Notes under the pieces: generated by a model
What the model saw: only the letters and a program-made list of their open reading frames with translations
Database searches by the model: none
Told to the model about the DNA's origin: nothing
Assembly (NCBI GenBank): GCA_000719695.1
Contig: JOHN01000053.1
Coordinates: forward strand, 1 to 64,000
DNA: 64,000 bases
From: Streptomyces sp. NRRL F-6131
GTDB lineage: Bacteria > Actinomycetota > Actinomycetes > Streptomycetales > Streptomycetaceae
Reading direction: 5' to 3'
Shown here: piece by piece, positions 51,786 through 60,173 of the stretch
Layout of the letters: each line of letters starts with the position of its first letter
Numbering within the stretch: the stretch's first letter is position 1
Position numbers and translations under genes: made by a program

Positions 51786-52274
51786 GTGGAGACGAGCACG
51801 ATGCGGCTCTTCGCGGACTATTTCCAGCTCCATGTGATGGACGAGGACGCCGACGACGACCTGGGCGACGCCTGGACGCCGGAGGCGGTGTCGGACGGTC
51901 TCGCGGTCGCGGAGCAGACGCTCGGTATCGGCACCGAGGCCAACACGTTCGTCGACGTGACGGTCGAGGTGCTGGACCGCCGGCCGGGTGAGGCCTTCGA
52001 CGGCGCGGACCACGTGGTCGAGGCGAGCGTCCAGGTGCCCTCCGGGCGGGTGGCGGTCCTGGGCTGCACCGACTACCTCCCGGATGCCGCGCGCTTCGAG
52101 GTCCCCCGGGGCTTCGTCCGCGTCCGCGCCTCGCGCGCGAACCTGGCCGCGGTCCGTCAGCCGGGTGGGGAGGACTCCGACGTGCCGGGAGCCGTCGAGC
52201 AGGTTCACCTCCGGATCTGGCCCGCTCCCCACGCCGCACCGGTCGTGATGAAGCGTTGGACCCCCACCGGCTGA
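51786..52274 (+). CDS. conserved hypothetical protein
   Basis: The 162-residue protein is not recognised. It appears mostly beta, with an N-terminal strand (MRLFADYFQLHVMDEDADDD) and repeated strands of 7-9 residues; it is acidic and soluble. AGAGGGA precedes GTG 51786 by about seven bases; ATG 51801 is an alternative start. It lies divergent from the acetyltransferase gene. No catalytic motif is visible. Confidence 0.6.
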   Translation: METSTMRLFADYFQLHVMDEDADDDLGDAWTPEAVSDGLAVAEQTLGIGTEANTFVDVTVEVLDRRPGEAFDGADHVVEASVQVPSGRVAVLGCTDYLPDAARFEVPRGFVRVRASRANLAAVRQPGGEDSDVPGAVEQVHLRIWPAPHAAPVVMKRWTPTG

Positions 52275-52294
52275 CCCGCCGGGGGGGGTGAACG

Positions 52295-52329
52295 CGCCGG
52301 GCCCCGGGGAGCAGTCCCGGGGCCCGGCG
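52295..52329. terminator. 14-bp hairpin terminator
   Basis: CGCCGGGCCCCGGG (52295-52308) pairs perfectly with CCCGGGGCCCGGCG (52316-52329) around a 7-base loop, between two convergent genes. Bases 52330-52397 continue as imperfect repeats of GCGCGGTACG. Confidence 0.65.
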
Positions 52330-52397
52330 TCCGAGCGGTGCGGCGCGATACGGCGCGGTACGGTACGGCGCGGCGCGACACCGCGACCGACGGCGGC

Positions 52398-54035
52398 TCA
52401 GTCGGCCGTGTGGACCACCTCGCCCCCGACGTAGGTGCGCAGCACCCGGGCGGCGGCGATCTCCTCCGCCGGACCGGTGAGGATGTCGCGGTCCAGGACC
52501 ACCAGGTCGGCCAGCCGGCCCGGCGCCAGCACCCCGGCGTCGTCGTGGCCGTTCACATGGGCCGAGCCGGCCGTATAGGCGGCGATCGCGGAGGCCAGGT
52601 CGAGCCGCTGCTCGGGCAGGAACACCCGGTCGTCGGTGGCCTCCGGCTCCCGGCGGTTGACCGCCACGTGCAGGCCGGCCAGCGGGTCGGGGCTGCTCAC
52701 CGGCCAGTCGCTGCCCGCCGCCAGGGTGGCCCCGGCCCGCTGGAGCGCGCCGAACGGGTACTGCCAGGCCGCGCGTTCGGGGCCGAGGAAGGGGATGGTC
52801 AGCTCGTCCATCTGCGGCTCGTGCGCCGCCCACAGCGGCTGGATGTTGGCGACCGCACCGAGCCGGGCGAACCGGGGCACGTCGTCGGGGTGGACCACCT
52901 GGAGGTGCGCGAGGTGGTGGCGGGTGTCGCGCCACCCGTTGGCGGCCCTGGCGGCCTCGACCGCGTCCAGCGCCTCGCGCACCGCCCGGTCGCCCAGCGC
53001 GTGGAAGTGCACCTGGAAGCCCAGCGCGTCGAGGGCGGTGACGTGCTCGCGCAGCGCGAGCGGATCGACGAAGCTGAGGCCGGAGTTGGCGGTGGCGCAA
53101 CCGCAGCCGTCCAGGTAGGGGCTGGTCATCGCGGCGGTGAAGTTCTCCGCGATGCCGTCCTGCATGATCTTCACCGAGCCGGCCCGGAACCGGCCGTGGC
53201 TCAACGCGGCGCGGCGCTCGACGAGTCCGGGGATCTGCTCGGCGCCCCGGTCGCGCTCCCACCAGAGCGCGCCGGTCACCCGGGCGGTCAGCGCGCCGGA
53301 GCGCGCGGCGGCCAGGTAGGCGTCGGACGGGTCCGGCTGGCCGTTGAACTCGCCGAGCAGCGCGTCCTGCCAGCCGGTGATGCCGAGCGAGTGCAGCAGC
53401 CGCTGCGCCCGCAGCAGCCCGTCCAGCCGGTCGGCGGCGGTGATCGGCGGGACCAGCCGGGCGACCAGGGCGGTGGCGCCCTCCTGGAGCATGCCGCTCG
53501 GGGTGCCGTCGGCCTCCCGCTCGATCCGCCCGTCGGCCGGGTCGGGGGTGTTCCGGTCGAGGCCGGCGAGCTCCAGGGCGCGCGTGTTGGCCCAGGCGCC
53601 GTGGTGGTCCCGGTTGGTCAGGTAGACCGGGCGGTCCGGGACGGCGGAGTCGAGCAGTTGCCGGGTGGGCAGGCCGCCCTCGAAGCTCTCCATCGACCAG
53701 CCGCTGCCGGTGATCCACTCCTGGCCGGGGTTGGCCTCGGCGTAGGCGCGGATCCGCTCCAGGTAGTCGGCGACGCCGACGGTGCCGGTGAGGTCGCAGG
53801 CGGCCAGCTCGGTGCCGCCGAAGACCGCGTGGATGTGCGCGTCCTGGAAGCCCGGCAGCAGCAGCTTGCCGGTGAGGTCGACGACCTCGGTGTCCGGACC
53901 GATCAGGTCGCGGACCTCGTCGTGGCCGACGGCGGCGATCCGCCCGTCCGTCACCGCCAGGCCGGTCGCCCTGGTCCGGGCGGCGTCGCCGGTGTGCACG
54001 GGGCCGCGGGTGAAGACCAGATCGGCCTTGGTCAT
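52398..54035 (-). CDS. YtcJ-like amidohydrolase
   Basis: The 545-residue amidohydrolase has the HxH motif in PGFQDAHIHAVFGG, later His residues in FHALGDRAVR and HHLAHLQVVHPDD, and the Asp in AAGSDWPVSSPDP. It belongs to the same YtcJ-like branch as 38021-39640 but is clearly a different paralogue. It is placed after an APC permease on the same strand, likely to import its substrate. The start ATG 54035 has GGAG upstream and would overlap the permease stop at 54032 (ATGA) if the poly-G tract held one more G. Confidence 0.85.
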   Translation of the reverse strand: MTKADLVFTRGPVHTGDAARTRATGLAVTDGRIAAVGHDEVRDLIGPDTEVVDLTGKLLLPGFQDAHIHAVFGGTELAACDLTGTVGVADYLERIRAYAEANPGQEWITGSGWSMESFEGGLPTRQLLDSAVPDRPVYLTNRDHHGAWANTRALELAGLDRNTPDPADGRIEREADGTPSGMLQEGATALVARLVPPITAADRLDGLLRAQRLLHSLGITGWQDALLGEFNGQPDPSDAYLAAARSGALTARVTGALWWERDRGAEQIPGLVERRAALSHGRFRAGSVKIMQDGIAENFTAAMTSPYLDGCGCATANSGLSFVDPLALREHVTALDALGFQVHFHALGDRAVREALDAVEAARAANGWRDTRHHLAHLQVVHPDDVPRFARLGAVANIQPLWAAHEPQMDELTIPFLGPERAAWQYPFGALQRAGATLAAGSDWPVSSPDPLAGLHVAVNRREPEATDDRVFLPEQRLDLASAIAAYTAGSAHVNGHDDAGVLAPGRLADLVVLDRDILTGPAEEIAAARVLRTYVGGEVVHTAD

Positions 54036-55662
54036 GGGTGGTGCTCCGTTCTCGGGTCGTGCGTCGTGCGAGCTGGGGGAAGGGGCGGCCGGGTGGGGGC
54101 CGGCCGCCGGGGAAGGGCCGTGGGGGGTCGGTGGGCGGCGGGGGCGGTGCGGCGGGGTCGGCGGGCGGGGGGGGGGGGGGGGGGGGAGGGGCGAGGAAGT
54201 AGGCCGAGCGCCGTCGCCAGCGCGCCCAGGCGGCCGCCGGCAGACCGGTGACGACCATCAGCACCGCCACCGACAGCTCGAACCAGCCGTTGTCGGCGGA
54301 CAGTTCGAAGTGGTCGGTGGAATCGTAGAACGTCCAGGCCAGATAGCCGCCGACGACCAGCAGGACCGCCGCGCCGAGCAGCGGGCCGACCACCGCGCGC
54401 AGCCCCTCCAACACGCTGGTGCGCAGCAGGTGGCGGAACCGGACGGCGGCCGCGATCGCGGTCAGCGCGTAGTAGAGGGCGACGACGATGCCGATCGCGT
54501 TGACGGCGGCCGAGATGAGGTCGTTGACGGTCGGGATGACGACCGAGCAGAGCGCGAGCAGTACGGCGACCCCGGCGATCAGCAGGGTGCCGACGGCGGG
54601 GGTCGAGTGCCGCGGGTGGAGTCGGGTCCACACCGGGCCGAGCACACCGTCGCGGCCCATCGCGAACAGGCCGCGGGCGGTCGGGATCACCGAGGACTGC
54701 AGGGAGGCCACCGCGGAGAACATCAGCGCGATCAGCGGCAGGGCGGCCAGTGGCTGGTCGGCCAGCCGGGCCCCGAAGTAGGTGAGGCCGTGCGCGCCGT
54801 TGTCCGCCAACTCGTCGAGCGGGAGGACGCGTTGGAAGGCCGTGCCGGCCAGCAGGAACAGCAGCAGCATGACCACCAGGGCGAGCGTGCCGGCCCGGGA
54901 GGCGTCGCGCGGGTCGCGGACCTCCTCGCCGATGCTGAACACCGACTCGAAGCCCCAGTAGCAGAACACCGCGAGCACCATGCCCTGCGCCACCGCCTCG
55001 AACGACGGGATCGCGAAGGGGTTGAACCACTGGAGCGAGAACGGCTGGTCACCGGCGAACAGCCCGTACCCGCAGAAGCCGAGCAGGACGGCGTACTCGA
55101 AGACCAGCAGCGCCTTCTGGAGCCGTGCGGCCAGTTCGAGCCCGCGCACCGCGATCAGCGCGGCGCCGACCAGGACGACCAGGCCGATCAGAGTGCACTG
55201 GACGGTCGAGTCGGCGTCGAGCCGCAGGCCGGCGACGCTGCGCAGGTGCGCCTCGTCGAGGAGCTGGACGATCGAGGAGCCGGTGACCGTCGTGGTGTAG
55301 GCCATGAACACCACCGTGCCGACGGTGTTCACCCAACCGGTGAGGAAGCCCAGCCAGGGGCTGAGCGTGCGGCCCACCCAGCGGTAGCTGCTGCCGGCGT
55401 CCGGCTCGGCGGCGTTCAGCCGCCCGTAGCCGCCGGCGATGGCCAGCACCGGGAGGAACGCCAGCAGCATGATCGCGGGGAGGTGCAGTCCGACGACCCC
55501 GGCCATCAGACCGAGGCCGATGCCGATGCTGCTGGTCGCGGCGGTACTGGAGGCGGCGATCGCCGCCCCGTCGAGGAGGCCGAGCGAACGGGGCATGGAG
55601 ACCTGGGAGCCGCTGGTGTCCGTTCTCGGACCGCTGCCCGTGGCCTTCGCCGTCGATGCCAA
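54032..55662 (-). CDS. APC-family amino acid permease with frameshift in a poly-G tract
   Basis: The product is a 12-helix APC transporter (MPRSLGLLDGAAIAASSTAA at the N-terminus, YRWVGRTLSPWLGFLTGW, AVFCYWGFESVFSIGEEVRD). The last helix ends with WARWRRRSAYFLAPPPP at the 20-G run at 54167-54186. In the assembled sequence the frame then runs on through the amidohydrolase in a wrong frame to 51487. One extra G (or two fewer) gives a Pro-rich tail ending at TGA 54032, overlapping the amidohydrolase start; one G fewer fuses the two proteins in frame. I give the extent for the first case. Start TTG 55662 is tentative; ATG 55596 is possible. Confidence 0.7.
54167..54186. repeat. 20-base poly-G tract
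   Basis: Twenty consecutive G residues (C on the coding strand) encode the Pro run after the last permease helix. Such a tract is prone to slippage in the cell and to length errors in sequencing; its exact length decides how the permease ends. Confidence 0.95.
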
Positions 55663-55713
55663 GGGATCACCGCCTTGGTGGTGGGGGTGTGGGGTGGGGG
55701 TGAAGTGCGAGCC

Positions 55714-55784
55714 ATGAAACCGGCGGCCCGGAGACACGTCAATGCTGTTGTCATAAGGGTCGGCGGGTGAACCGGCGGGTGAAC
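55714..55784 (-). promoter_or_regulatory. permease promoter with tandem 12-bp repeats
   Basis: On the minus strand TTGACG (55742-55737) and TTTCAT (55719-55714) are 17 bases apart, a possible vegetative promoter for the permease. Two direct copies of CGGCGGGTGAAC (plus strand 55761-55772 and 55773-55784) lie just upstream and may be regulator sites. The remainder up to the P450 start at 55979 shows nothing else. Confidence 0.4.
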
Positions 55785-55978
55785 CGGCCGTGGGTCCGGC
55801 GGGTGGGTCGGCGCTCGGACCCGCGGTGGACCCGCGGCCGACCGCGCACCGCGCCGCGCGCGGGGCGCCGCCGGGGGCGCCCGGAACCCCGGCGGGCGCC
55901 CTTTCCCCGCCGCCGCACGGGCCGTACGGTCGCAACCGGCCGACCGTCCGGCCCGCCGCGCCCGACCCTGGAGGGCCC

Positions 55979-57229
55979 GTGGAACCCCGCTGCCCGTACA
56001 CCCACGTCCTCGACCCCCGCGCCACCGACCTGCACGCCGAAGCCGCCCATCTGCGCACCCACGGCCCGGCCGTCCGGGTCGAACTCCCCGGCCGGGTCCT
56101 CGCCTGGTCGGTGACCCGCGCCGAGGTCGCCCGCCGGCTCCTCGCCGGCAACCGGCTCGCCAAGAACGCCCGCCGCCACTGGCCCGACTGGATCGACGGC
56201 CGGGTCGGCCCCGATTGGCCGCTGGCCAGCTGGGTCGCCGTGGAGTCGATGTTCACCAGCGACGACGAGGACCACCACCGACTGCGCACCCTGACCGCCC
56301 CGGCCTTCGGCCCCCGCCGCGTCGAGGCGCTGCGGCCCCGGATCCGGGCGATCGTCGACGGGCTGGTCGACGAACTGCGCAGCACCGCGCCCGGCGAGGC
56401 GGTCGACCTGCACGCCCGGCTCTCCTACCCGCTGCCCACCACGCTGATCTGCGACCTGTTCGGAGTCCCCGAGGAGCAGCGCGCGGAGGTGCGGCGCGTG
56501 GTCGACGGCGTCCTGGAGACCGGCGCCACCCCCGAGCGGGCCGGGGCCGTCCTCGACGACCTGTTCGCCGCCATGGCGCACCTGGTCGCCACCAAGCGGG
56601 CGGCCCCGGGCGACGACATGACCAGCGAGCTGATCGCGACCCGGGACGCCGCCGGCTCCCGGCTGAGCGAGCAGGAGCTGATCTCCACGCTGATCCTGAT
56701 GATCGGCGCCGGCTCCGAGACCACCGTCAACCTGATCGACCACACCGCGGCGCTGCTGCTCTCCCACCCCGAGCAGCTCGCGCTGGTCCGGGGCGGCACG
56801 GCCACCTGGCGCGACGCCATCGAGGAGGCGCTGCGACTGGAAGCGCCGGTGATGCACCTGCCGCTGCACTTCGCCGTCGAGGACATCGACCTCGGCGAGG
56901 GCGTGCTGATCCGCACCGGCGAACCGGTCCTGATCGCCTACGGGGCGAGCGGCCGGGACCCGGAGCTGCACCCCGACCGCCCCGACGCCTTCGACCTCAC
57001 CCGGCCCGACAAGACCACGCTGGCCTTCGGCCACGGCCGGCACTACTGCCTGGGCGCCGCGCTCGGCGTGCTGGAGGCCGAGGAGGCCCTGACCGCCCTG
57101 TTCGGGACCTTCCCCGACGTCGAACTCGCGGTTCCGGAGAAGGAGTTGCTCCACCAGGAGTCCTTCATCGTGAATGCTCTGCGCGCCCTCCCGGTCCGCC
57201 TCTCCCCCGCCGCGCACCGACCCGCCTGA
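55979..57229 (+). CDS. cytochrome P450
   Basis: The 416-residue bacterial P450 has the I-helix GAGSETTVN, the K-helix ExxR in EEALRLEAPV and the heme-binding loop FGHGRHYCLGAAL with Cys357. Its length is normal. GGAGGG lies immediately before GTG 55979. No ferredoxin or reductase gene is adjacent, so electrons come from elsewhere, and no biosynthetic genes flank it; substrate unknown. It faces away from the permease gene. Confidence 0.9.
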   Translation: MEPRCPYTHVLDPRATDLHAEAAHLRTHGPAVRVELPGRVLAWSVTRAEVARRLLAGNRLAKNARRHWPDWIDGRVGPDWPLASWVAVESMFTSDDEDHHRLRTLTAPAFGPRRVEALRPRIRAIVDGLVDELRSTAPGEAVDLHARLSYPLPTTLICDLFGVPEEQRAEVRRVVDGVLETGATPERAGAVLDDLFAAMAHLVATKRAAPGDDMTSELIATRDAAGSRLSEQELISTLILMIGAGSETTVNLIDHTAALLLSHPEQLALVRGGTATWRDAIEEALRLEAPVMHLPLHFAVEDIDLGEGVLIRTGEPVLIAYGASGRDPELHPDRPDAFDLTRPDKTTLAFGHGRHYCLGAALGVLEAEEALTALFGTFPDVELAVPEKELLHQESFIVNALRALPVRLSPAAHRPA

Positions 57230-57300
57230 CCGCCCGACCCCCGGCCGTCCCGGTCCCCGGCGCGGTTCCGGTCGCGGCGGCGACTGTCGGAGGCGGGGGT

Positions 57301-57306
57301 TAGCGT
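57301..57306 (+). promoter_or_regulatory. -10 box of a leaderless acetyltransferase gene
   Basis: TAGCGT is followed by exactly seven bases and then ATG, with no ribosome site: the standard leaderless arrangement. Confidence 0.55.
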
Positions 57307-57313
57307 ACGGTCC

Positions 57314-57838
57314 ATGGACGACGACACCCCCGCCGTACGCCTGGAGCCCTGGTCCGAGGGCGACGCGGAGCTGCTGCGCGCCCTCAACGCGCCCGCGCTG
57401 ATGACGCACCTCGGCGGCCCGGAGACCGAGGAGCAGCTCACCCGCCGCCACCGCCGGTACGTCGACCTGAGCGCCGACCGCACGGGGGCGGGGCGGATGT
57501 TCCGGATCGTGCTGCTGCCGGAGGGGGCGGTCGCGGGGAGCATCGGCTTCTGGGACCGCACCTGGGACGGCGAGGCGGTGTACGAGACGGGCTGGACGGT
57601 CCTGCCGGGCTTCCAGGGGCGGGGCGTGGCGAAGGCCGCGACCCGGGCGGTGGTGGCGCGGGCCCGGGCCGCCGGGCTCCGCCGCCACCTGCACGCCTTC
57701 CCCTCGGTGGACAACCCCGCGTCGAACGCGGTCTGCCGGGGGGCGGGCTTCGAACTGCTGGGCCGGCGGGACTTCGAGTACCCGCCGGGCCACCCGATCC
57801 ACTGCAACGACTGGCGGCTCGACCTCGGCCGCCCCTGA
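57314..57838 (+). CDS. GNAT-family N-acetyltransferase
   Basis: The 174-residue protein has motif A WTVLPGFQGRGVAKAATRAV and motif B VDNPASNAVCRGAGFELLG, in the RimJ/RimL-like branch. It is probably translated from a leaderless mRNA starting at its own ATG. The substrate is unknown. Confidence 0.85.
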   Translation: MDDDTPAVRLEPWSEGDAELLRALNAPALMTHLGGPETEEQLTRRHRRYVDLSADRTGAGRMFRIVLLPEGAVAGSIGFWDRTWDGEAVYETGWTVLPGFQGRGVAKAATRAVVARARAAGLRRHLHAFPSVDNPASNAVCRGAGFELLGRRDFEYPPGHPIHCNDWRLDLGRP

Positions 57839-57874
57839 CCCCGCCGGGCAACCCCCGAGGTCCGGCGTCGCAAC

Positions 57875-58531
57875 TCAGCCGGTGCCCGCCCCGCCGAGCC
57901 GGAGGTTCCAGCGGCCGGCCCGCCCGGTCAGTTCGACGACGGCCAGCGGGGGCACGTCCAGTCGTCCGTAGGCCTGGTCCGGGACGCCGAGCGCGTGCAG
58001 GGCCGCCGCGCGGACGACGTCCGGTTCGGCGACCACGAGCACCCGGCCGGTCAGCCGGGCCGCCGTCCCGTCCAACCACCCGGCGACCCGGGCGCACAGC
58101 TGCCGCACCGACTCGCCCCCGTGCGGGGCGGCGGCCGGGTCGGCCAGCCAGGCCATCACCGCCTCCGGTTCCTCGGCGGCCACCTCGTCGAGGGTCCGCC
58201 CGCGCCAGCGTCCGGTGGCGCAGCCGCGCAGCGCGGGATCGGCGACGGCGCCGGGCAGCCCGAGCGCCTCGGCCGTGCGGCGGCAGCGGGCGGACGGCGA
58301 GACGAACCGGTGGGCCGCCGCCGGGAGTCCCGGTCCGACGGCGCGGGCAGCACGCACCCCGGCCTCGTCCACCGCAGCCTCGTCCACCGCCGCCTCGTCC
58401 GCGCCCCCGGACTCCTCCCCCACCGGGCCCTCGCCCGCCGAGGCTTCGCGCACCGAGTCTTCGTCGGCGAAGCGTGCCTGTCGCAGCGCGGGTCCGATCG
58501 CCGGGGAGACGAAGATCACCCGTACCGTCAT
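57875..58531 (-). CDS. histidine-phosphatase-fold protein lacking catalytic histidines
   Basis: The 218-residue protein keeps the histidine phosphatase scaffold: SPSARCRRTAEALGLP, CATGRWRGRTLDEV, HGGESVRQLCARVAGWL. The RHG motif that carries the nucleophile is replaced by SPA (VIFVSPAIG), and the second catalytic His is replaced in LVVAEPDVVRAAAL. An Asp/Glu/Ala-rich loop (about 25-60) is inserted. It is unlikely to be an active phosphatase. The gene is divergent from the cobalt transporter cbtBA and its cobalamin riboswitch, where such proteins recur in actinobacteria, suggesting a role in cobalt or cobalamin metabolism. Start ATG 58531 follows GAAGGGGAAGG. Confidence 0.75.
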   Translation of the reverse strand: MTVRVIFVSPAIGPALRQARFADEDSVREASAGEGPVGEESGGADEAAVDEAAVDEAGVRAARAVGPGLPAAAHRFVSPSARCRRTAEALGLPGAVADPALRGCATGRWRGRTLDEVAAEEPEAVMAWLADPAAAPHGGESVRQLCARVAGWLDGTAARLTGRVLVVAEPDVVRAAALHALGVPDQAYGRLDVPPLAVVELTGRAGRWNLRLGGAGTG

Positions 58532-58646
58532 GCCCTTCCCCCTTCGTACACCTGTCACCCTTGGGGCCCCTCGGAGTGCCGTGCTCCGCACCCTCCCGGC
58601 GCGCGAACCCGCAGGTCGCGCCACGGCAACGATTCCGTGCGCGCCC

Positions 58647-58675
58647 TTGGCGCGGTCGGCACCGGGCGCTACGGT
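58647..58675 (+). promoter_or_regulatory. promoter of the cbtBA riboswitch RNA
   Basis: TTGGCG (58647-58652) and TACGGT (58670-58675) are 17 bases apart, a good vegetative promoter pair just before the cobalamin riboswitch. The interval 58532-58646 shows nothing else. Confidence 0.5.
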
Positions 58676-58692
58676 CTCCCCCGACAACTGAA

Positions 58693-58808
58693 GACGACGG
58701 CGAGACGGAAGTCCGGTGGGAATCCGGCACGGTCGCGCCACTGTATGCCGGATCCGGCCGCCTCACGCAACGGCAGGTCCCGGCAAGTCAGACCCGATGG
58801 CCGTCGTC
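58693..58808 (+). ncRNA. cobalamin riboswitch of cbtBA
   Basis: The conserved blocks GGAAGTCCGGTGGGAATCCG, GTCGCGCCACTGTATGC and AAGTCAGACCC occur in order, and GACGACGGC (58693-58701) pairs with GCCGTCGTC (58800-58808) as the closing P1 stem. This is a compact cobalamin aptamer, shorter than the metE one. Confidence 0.85.
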
Positions 58809-58854
58809 CGAGCTCCACCGAACGGGACGCGTGTTTCCCCCAGGAGGTCCTGCC

Positions 58855-59079
58855 ATGGCCCAGTCCGTCTTGTCCCCCAGCCTGCCCGCCGCAGGCTCGG
58901 CCCCCGCGTCGCTGCCGATCCGCGCGATCCTCCCCTGGGCGCTGTTCCTCGGCACCCTGATGCTGGTCCTGCTCTACTTCGTCGGCGCCGAGCAGGGCGC
59001 CACCTCGGTCTTCTCCGGTGCGACCGTGCACGAGTGGGTGCACGACGGTCGTCACCTGCTCGGCTTCCCCTGCCACTGA
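58855..59079 (+). CDS. cbtB: cobalt transporter subunit CbtB
   Basis: The 74-residue protein has one membrane helix (about 22-45, AILPWALFLGTLMLVLLYFV) and the CbtB C-terminal metal motif HEWVHDGRHLLGFPCH. CbtB works with CbtA to import cobalt for B12 synthesis. AGGAGG lies seven bases before the ATG. It follows the cobalamin riboswitch, which should switch it off when B12 is abundant. Confidence 0.9.
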   Translation: MAQSVLSPSLPAAGSAPASLPIRAILPWALFLGTLMLVLLYFVGAEQGATSVFSGATVHEWVHDGRHLLGFPCH

Positions 59080-59096
59080 CCGGAGAACACGCACCG

Positions 59097-59960
59097 ATGA
59101 ACAACTCCGCATCCGTGCCGTCCGGCACCGTCGGCAGGATCCTGCTGCGCGGCCTGCTGGCCGGTCTGATCGCCGGGCTGGTGGCCTTCGTCTTCGCCTA
59201 CACCGTCGGCGAGGGCCCCGTCTCGGACTCCATCGCCCAGGAGCAGGCCCACTCCGCCCCGGCCGGGCACCACGACCACGGCGGCGGCTCCGGGGCCGGC
59301 GCCGCACAGGACGCCACCGGTCACGACCACGCCGCCGACGACGCCGGGGACGAGGAGGAGGAACTGGTCAGCCGTGACGTGCAGTCCACCGCCGGTCTCG
59401 CCACCGGTGTCCTGGTGTACGGCGTCGCCGTCGGCGGGATCGCCGCGCTGGCGTTCTGCTTCGCCCTCGGCCGGGTCGGCCGGTTCGGTCCCCGGGCCAC
59501 CGCCGCGCTGGTGGCGGGCGCCGCCTTCGTCACCGTCTACTTCGTGCCGTTCCTCAAGTACCCGGCGAACCCGCCGGCGGTCGGCAATCCGGACACCATC
59601 GGGAAGCGCACCGCGCTGTTCTTCCTGATGATCGCGCTCAGCGTGCTGATCGGCGTCGCCGCGGTGATCCTCGGCAAGCGCCTGGCCCCGCGGCTGGGCA
59701 CCTGGAACGCCACCGTCGCGGCCGCTCTCGGCTACGCCGTGGTGATGGCCGCACTGGCCCTCGTCCTGCCGGCCAACGACGACGCCGTCCCGGAGGGGTT
59801 CCCGGCCGCGCTGCTGTGGGACTTCCGACTCGCCTCGATCGGGCTCCAGGTGGTGCTGTGGACCGGGTTCGCCCTGGTCTTCGGCGCCCTGTCCCAGCGC
59901 GTGCTGGCCCCGGCGGCCCCGGCCGCCGACCGCGCGCCGGTCGCCGCCCCGGCCGTCTGA
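59097..59960 (+). CDS. cbtA: cobalt transporter subunit CbtA
   Basis: The 287-residue membrane protein starts with a helix (GRILLRGLLAGLIAGLVAFV), followed by a His-rich loop (HHDHGGGSG, then GHDHAADDAG) likely to bind cobalt, and about five more helices. The VPFLKYPANPPAVG motif is typical of CbtA. It lies 17 bases after cbtB in the same riboswitch-controlled unit. Confidence 0.9.
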   Translation: MNNSASVPSGTVGRILLRGLLAGLIAGLVAFVFAYTVGEGPVSDSIAQEQAHSAPAGHHDHGGGSGAGAAQDATGHDHAADDAGDEEEELVSRDVQSTAGLATGVLVYGVAVGGIAALAFCFALGRVGRFGPRATAALVAGAAFVTVYFVPFLKYPANPPAVGNPDTIGKRTALFFLMIALSVLIGVAAVILGKRLAPRLGTWNATVAAALGYAVVMAALALVLPANDDAVPEGFPAALLWDFRLASIGLQVVLWTGFALVFGALSQRVLAPAAPAADRAPVAAPAV

Positions 59961-59987
59961 CCGGTCCTCCGCGCGGCACCGCACCAC

Positions 59988-60053
59988 GCACCACCGCACG
60001 TCGCACGAAGCACCACCGCACGTCACACGAAGCACCACCGCACCACGCACCAC
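59988..60053. repeat. 22-bp tandem repeat downstream of cbtA
   Basis: GCACCACCGCACGTCGCACG followed by AA (59988-60009) is repeated at 60010-60031 with one change, and a third, diverged copy follows. It is non-coding. Confidence 0.7.
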
Positions 60054-60087
60054 CGCGAGGACCGGGCGCACCCAGCGCACCGGCCCC

Positions 60088-60131
60088 GACGACTCGACCC
60101 CGCCGAGGCGCGCCGGCGGGGTCGAGTCGTC
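60088..60131. terminator. 18-bp bidirectional terminator
   Basis: GACGACTCGACCCCGCCG (60088-60105) pairs perfectly with CGGCGGGGTCGAGTCGTC (60114-60131) between the convergent cbtA and VC0807-type genes. Confidence 0.75.
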
Positions 60132-60173
60132 GTCCGTCGTTCCGCACCGCCGCGCGCCGCGCGGACGGCGGGA

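Noticed and set aside
51487..54166. Continuation of the permease frame below the poly-G tract
   Set aside because: The translated sequence is Arg/Pro/Ala-rich nonsense antiphase to the amidohydrolase; only the part above the tract is real.
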